Origin: Denitromonas ohlonensis
GTDB taxonomy: Bacteria > Pseudomonadota > Gammaproteobacteria > Burkholderiales > Rhodocyclaceae
Direction of reading: 5' to 3'
Length of the DNA stretch: 64,000 bases
Assembly (NCBI RefSeq): GCF_007625205.1
Contig: NZ_VMNI01000002.1
Location: 305,687 to 369,686 of the forward strand
Position numbers and translations under genes: made by a program. Positions 61,253-64,000 of this stretch are shown piece after piece; the first letter of the stretch is position 1, and each line of letters begins with the position of its first letter. The notes under the pieces are model-generated. The model saw only the letters and a list, made by a program, of their open reading frames with translations. It did not search any database and was not told where the DNA came from.

Positions 61253-63747
61253 ATCGCCCAACGCACGCGCTTGGCCAAGGCTTGCTCGCGTTCTGGCACG
61301 CCGCCCGGCGCGAAGCCGAAAACGGAAACCGTGTGGCGAGCGCGTTGCCCGCCACCGTGCGCGCCGCGCTTGAGCGCGCGCCAGGCACCCAGCGCGGCAT
61401 CGCCATCACCGCCATGCTCCTCGTCCTGCCGCTGATTCTGGGCGAAAGCAACACCACCTGGCCCGGCGTGTGGATCGCCCTGCAAGTTGGCGGTGGCACC
61501 ACACTGATGGCGCTGCCCTCCGTCATCGGCTGGTCGCAAGCGGCCATCGGCCGCTTCGCCGCACTGATGCTGGGGGCCGGATTTTTTGCCGTCATCGGGC
61601 TGACCACTGCTCTGCCCGACGATCCCGCGCAGGCGCAGACGCTTCGCCAGGCGGTGTTGATCAGCAGCGCCATTGCGGCGTGCCTGTCGCTCTCGATGGT
61701 GCTCATCACGCAACGCCTCGGACGCATCCTCGGCACGTTTGCGCTTCCGCTCTCCGCCGCCCTGGCCATCGCCAGCGGCGCCACCTTGTTCGTATTGGGC
61801 GTCACCGCATGGCAAACCGGCGACACCCTGGTCCGCTTGATGGCGATTGTCGGTGGGCTGTGGGTTGCCGCTTTTCTGTGCAACCGCTTCGAGGCCACAC
61901 GGGGATTTCGCAGCGCCGGGCGACTGCTTGCCTTGCGCAATGGCACGATCCGGCTGGGCGGCCTGTTAAGCGGTGCCGCACTCGCCCAGATCGCAGTGCC
62001 CTGGCTGGAGACCACTGCCTGGCGAGTCGCCCTCAACACGCCGCTCGAAGGCATCGCACCCATCGCGGGCATGCTCGCTGGCATGGGCTGCGGACTGGCC
62101 GTGGCCGGCGCCGGCATGACACTCCCTGCGCTCCTCGCGCGCTGGCAACTGGGGGCAAGAATCAGCGCTAGCACGGCCGGCGAAGTCGCCTGGTTCGCCG
62201 CCTGGATGCTACTGATGAGCAATGCTGTATGGCTGGACGAAGCCGTTGCCGCCCTTCTGAACGCGCTTGGCCGAGAGGGCGTCTTTCTGCATGCCATTCC
62301 GGTCGATTTTGGTCCGCGCAATGAAGCGGCCGCGCAGGTGGCACTGGCTTGTCTGGTCGTCCTTGTCCATGGCGTCGCCCGCATTCTGCTCGGCCGCCCT
62401 GCGCACTCACCGGGCACACCCCTCTGGCTGGTACTCCCCAGCGACGCCGAATTCACCGAAGGTCTGCACATCGCCGAACGCGTCGCCACCGAATGGAACG
62501 ATGGACCGGTCACGCTACTCGCACCTAGCGCTGCGGCACCCCGTTTGCGGGGCACACACCTGCGTCTGACTCAATACGCCGACTCGGTCGCCGACCTGTT
62601 CCTGAACACCGCCATGGATGCGAAGGCCTGGCAGCACCAGCCGATGGCCGAGGCCACCCGCGGCGCACTGCACTTGCGAGAAGTCTATGCCACCCCGGCA
62701 GCCGCTCAAGCGCTGATGACCCTGCTTCCCGACGACGCGCGCGTGCTGGCCCTGGCCGACGGACCGATGGCCGAAGGCTGGACCGCAGCGCTGGCCGAAC
62801 TGCCCGAACATTCAGAACGCTTCAGCCTTCGCACCGCAACGCTTGACAAACCTATTGACGCATCCTGGAAAGAAGGACCGGACCGCGAGCATCTAATTAC
62901 CGGATTCTTCCTCAAACACCGGCCGAGACCCATCAAAGAACGCCGCATCCTGATTCTTCACTGCGCATCAGACAGCGCGCTTGCCGAAGCACTCGCCGCG
63001 ACGCTGAATACGCAATCCGACACGCACGGGCAGCGCGTTGCCGCGTCCCTGCTTCAACCCGCAACATCGGGCACCGCTGCACTGGCCTGGTCGGTCGCCA
63101 CCTGGCTGACCCTGCTCGCCCTGTTTAACCGTTTTGCCAAACAAGGCGGACTCGGCGGCCTTGGACGGCTGATCTGGCGCTTTCTGCCAGCGCCGGAGAC
63201 GCGCGCACGGACGCAACGCTTCGATTTAATCGTAATCGAGGCGGGCATGAATCCGACAGAATCAGCCGCCGCGCGCGGCCTCGAACGGATGGTGGATTCA
63301 GTGATCGGCCTGACCCCGGCAATACGCGCTCACGATGCGCCGACGCTGTACGCCTCCAACGAATACACCGCCCGCATCAGCCTGCCCGCGCCCAGCGCGC
63401 TGGCCGACGCCCTGCCGGCGCTGACCCGTCAATTGATCGATATCGAAGCGCGGCCACGGTATTCCGACCACCCTGATTCCAAAGGCGGCACCCACCCTGG
63501 CAAGACTCGAAGCGCGGCCGAGAGCAAAAATACCGTCAACACCCTGTTCGACGATTCCCCCGGAGAATCCGATGTGCCGACCGAACGCACCGAGCAGTCC
63601 GCAACGATCCCCATGCCCGAGCCTTCGACGCCGGAAGACAGTGCCACCAGCCGGCAAAGCCTCGGCTGGCTAAAGACAGCACTCCCCGCCTCCTTCATGC
63701 TGTGGCGTCTTCTCCGCAAATGGTTCAAGCGATCGGATTCAAACTAA
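61249..63747 (+). CDS. Polytopic membrane protein of unknown family, last gene of the TIR-MoxR cluster
   Basis: 832 aa from ATG 61249 (ATGA overlap, GGAGG upstream). Eight to ten membrane segments in residues about 47-385 (for example TAMLLVLPLILG, ALMLGAGFFAVIGLTT, PIAGMLAGMGCGLAVAGAG), then a soluble part. The soluble part has two alternating strand/helix units (LWLVLPSDAEFTEGLHIAERVATEW; RRILILHCASDSALAEALAATL ... RFDLIVIEAGMNPTES), a hydrophobic segment near 615-640 and a Ser/Pro/Glu-rich tail ending in a basic amphipathic helix. The strand-helix units faintly resemble TIR/Rossmann folds, but I cannot assign them. Likely membrane partner or channel-like executor of the system. Confidence 0.85.
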   Translation: MNRPTHALGQGLLAFWHAARREAENGNRVASALPATVRAALERAPGTQRGIAITAMLLVLPLILGESNTTWPGVWIALQVGGGTTLMALPSVIGWSQAAIGRFAALMLGAGFFAVIGLTTALPDDPAQAQTLRQAVLISSAIAACLSLSMVLITQRLGRILGTFALPLSAALAIASGATLFVLGVTAWQTGDTLVRLMAIVGGLWVAAFLCNRFEATRGFRSAGRLLALRNGTIRLGGLLSGAALAQIAVPWLETTAWRVALNTPLEGIAPIAGMLAGMGCGLAVAGAGMTLPALLARWQLGARISASTAGEVAWFAAWMLLMSNAVWLDEAVAALLNALGREGVFLHAIPVDFGPRNEAAAQVALACLVVLVHGVARILLGRPAHSPGTPLWLVLPSDAEFTEGLHIAERVATEWNDGPVTLLAPSAAAPRLRGTHLRLTQYADSVADLFLNTAMDAKAWQHQPMAEATRGALHLREVYATPAAAQALMTLLPDDARVLALADGPMAEGWTAALAELPEHSERFSLRTATLDKPIDASWKEGPDREHLITGFFLKHRPRPIKERRILILHCASDSALAEALAATLNTQSDTHGQRVAASLLQPATSGTAALAWSVATWLTLLALFNRFAKQGGLGGLGRLIWRFLPAPETRARTQRFDLIVIEAGMNPTESAAARGLERMVDSVIGLTPAIRAHDAPTLYASNEYTARISLPAPSALADALPALTRQLIDIEARPRYSDHPDSKGGTHPGKTRSAAESKNTVNTLFDDSPGESDVPTERTEQSATIPMPEPSTPEDSATSRQSLGWLKTALPASFMLWRLLRKWFKRSDSN

Positions 63748-63983
63748 GGGGCCATCGCCAAACGCGTGACTCAGATGGATGCCGCGGGATTGCCCGAAGC
63801 GGGTCTACCTGCCACAGGTCAACGGGGTTTCCGCAACGGGTCAATCAGGCCTACCAGATTGTTGGACGAAGCCGCTACGCGGAGAAGCCGCCGCTGCCGC
63901 GACGGCGCAAGAGTGGTCACAATCGAGCCTCGCCCTTCCGTGTGGAGGGATCCTTTGTATGACAAACACGAGGCTCGCGCAAG
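63748..63983. other. Intergenic region after the TIR-MoxR cluster
   Basis: 236 bp with no convincing gene or hairpin terminator; short frames here are compositionally odd. Probably leader sequence of the next gene. Confidence 0.4.
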
Positions 63984-64000
63984 ATGACCGAAAGCATCAC
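63984..64000 (+). CDS. Possible start of a gene running off the right edge
   Basis: ATG at 63984 opens MTESI and stays open to the edge (under six codons), with a weakly purine-rich CACGAGG 14-20 nt upstream. An ATG at 63959 in another frame is an alternative. Too short to identify. Confidence 0.25.

Noticed and set aside
63702..63987. Short plus-strand ORFs at the right edge (86 and 73 codons)
   Set aside because: The first starts inside the membrane-protein gene in another frame; the second is Arg-rich without recognisable features.
1..64000. tRNA, rRNA, integrase, IS or phage genes
   Set aside because: Looked for in the sequence and translations; none seen.

Overview
The window is a GC-rich, gene-dense chromosomal segment of a betaproteobacterium, most likely from the Rhodocyclales (Azoarcus/Thauera/Denitromonas/Zoogloea type). 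This is inferred from gene content and protein style (polyphosphate metabolism, ETF with acyl-CoA dehydrogenase, many PAS/GGDEF/EAL signalling proteins, a TctDE-like two-component pair beside a VC_2705-type symporter), not from a marker gene. No rRNA, tRNA, CRISPR array, insertion sequence or prophage was seen.

Layout. 1-1362: two minus-strand envelope genes, one running off the left edge. 1695-8937: a signalling operon with a CBS/multi-PAS/GAF histidine kinase, an Rcp1-type response regulator and a receiver-PAS-GGDEF-EAL protein. 8934-13207 (minus): sodium:solute symporter with its small subunit, then a TctD/TctE-like two-component system. 13394-19300: six tightly packed or overlapping genes (divergent FolE-like protein, DUF1615 lipoprotein, histone-deacetylase-like hydrolase, NYN-LOTUS protein, DUF429 protein, NAD(P)HX repair enzyme). 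19402-25249: a second CBS/PAS kinase, a cNMP-CBS-DUF294 protein and a degenerate DnaQ-like exonuclease. 25256-27935: a DUF2726 protein, an NlpC/P60 hydrolase and a Fur-type divergent pair (DUF2325 protein and iron-binding FbpA). 28103-36482: fatty-acid/acyl-CoA metabolism (acyl-CoA dehydrogenase, EtfAB, enoyl-CoA hydratase-like protein, acyl-CoA ligase) with a TetR regulator and an 18-bp operator family. 36533-41545 (minus): a PqiC-like lipoprotein, MlaD, MlaF and MlaE behind ppx. 41718-43802: ppk behind a three-unit Pho box. 43904-45683: a split Aer-like receptor (PAS protein plus MCP). 45755-50464 (minus): pstSCAB. 50853-53873 (minus): a very large class A PBP-like protein.

54461-63747 holds the most unusual locus: five co-directional genes in tight array encoding a TIR-domain protein, a second small protein that looks like a degenerate TIR, a MoxR-type AAA+ ATPase, a 1498-residue membrane protein (CoxE-type N-terminal helices, vWA-like domain with an altered metal site, about 13 WD40 repeats predicted to lie in the periplasm), and a polytopic membrane protein with a novel-looking soluble C-terminal half. 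The set resembles the predicted MoxR/vWA-centred conflict or stress systems. I read it as a candidate envelope-spanning sensor wired to a TIR effector.

Working together: phosphate/polyphosphate genes (ppk, ppx, pst) share apparent PhoB control. The etf genes and the enoyl-CoA hydratase-like gene share CCATAC-N6-GTATGG-type operators, probably bound by the adjacent TetR protein. The iron genes share two Fur-like boxes.
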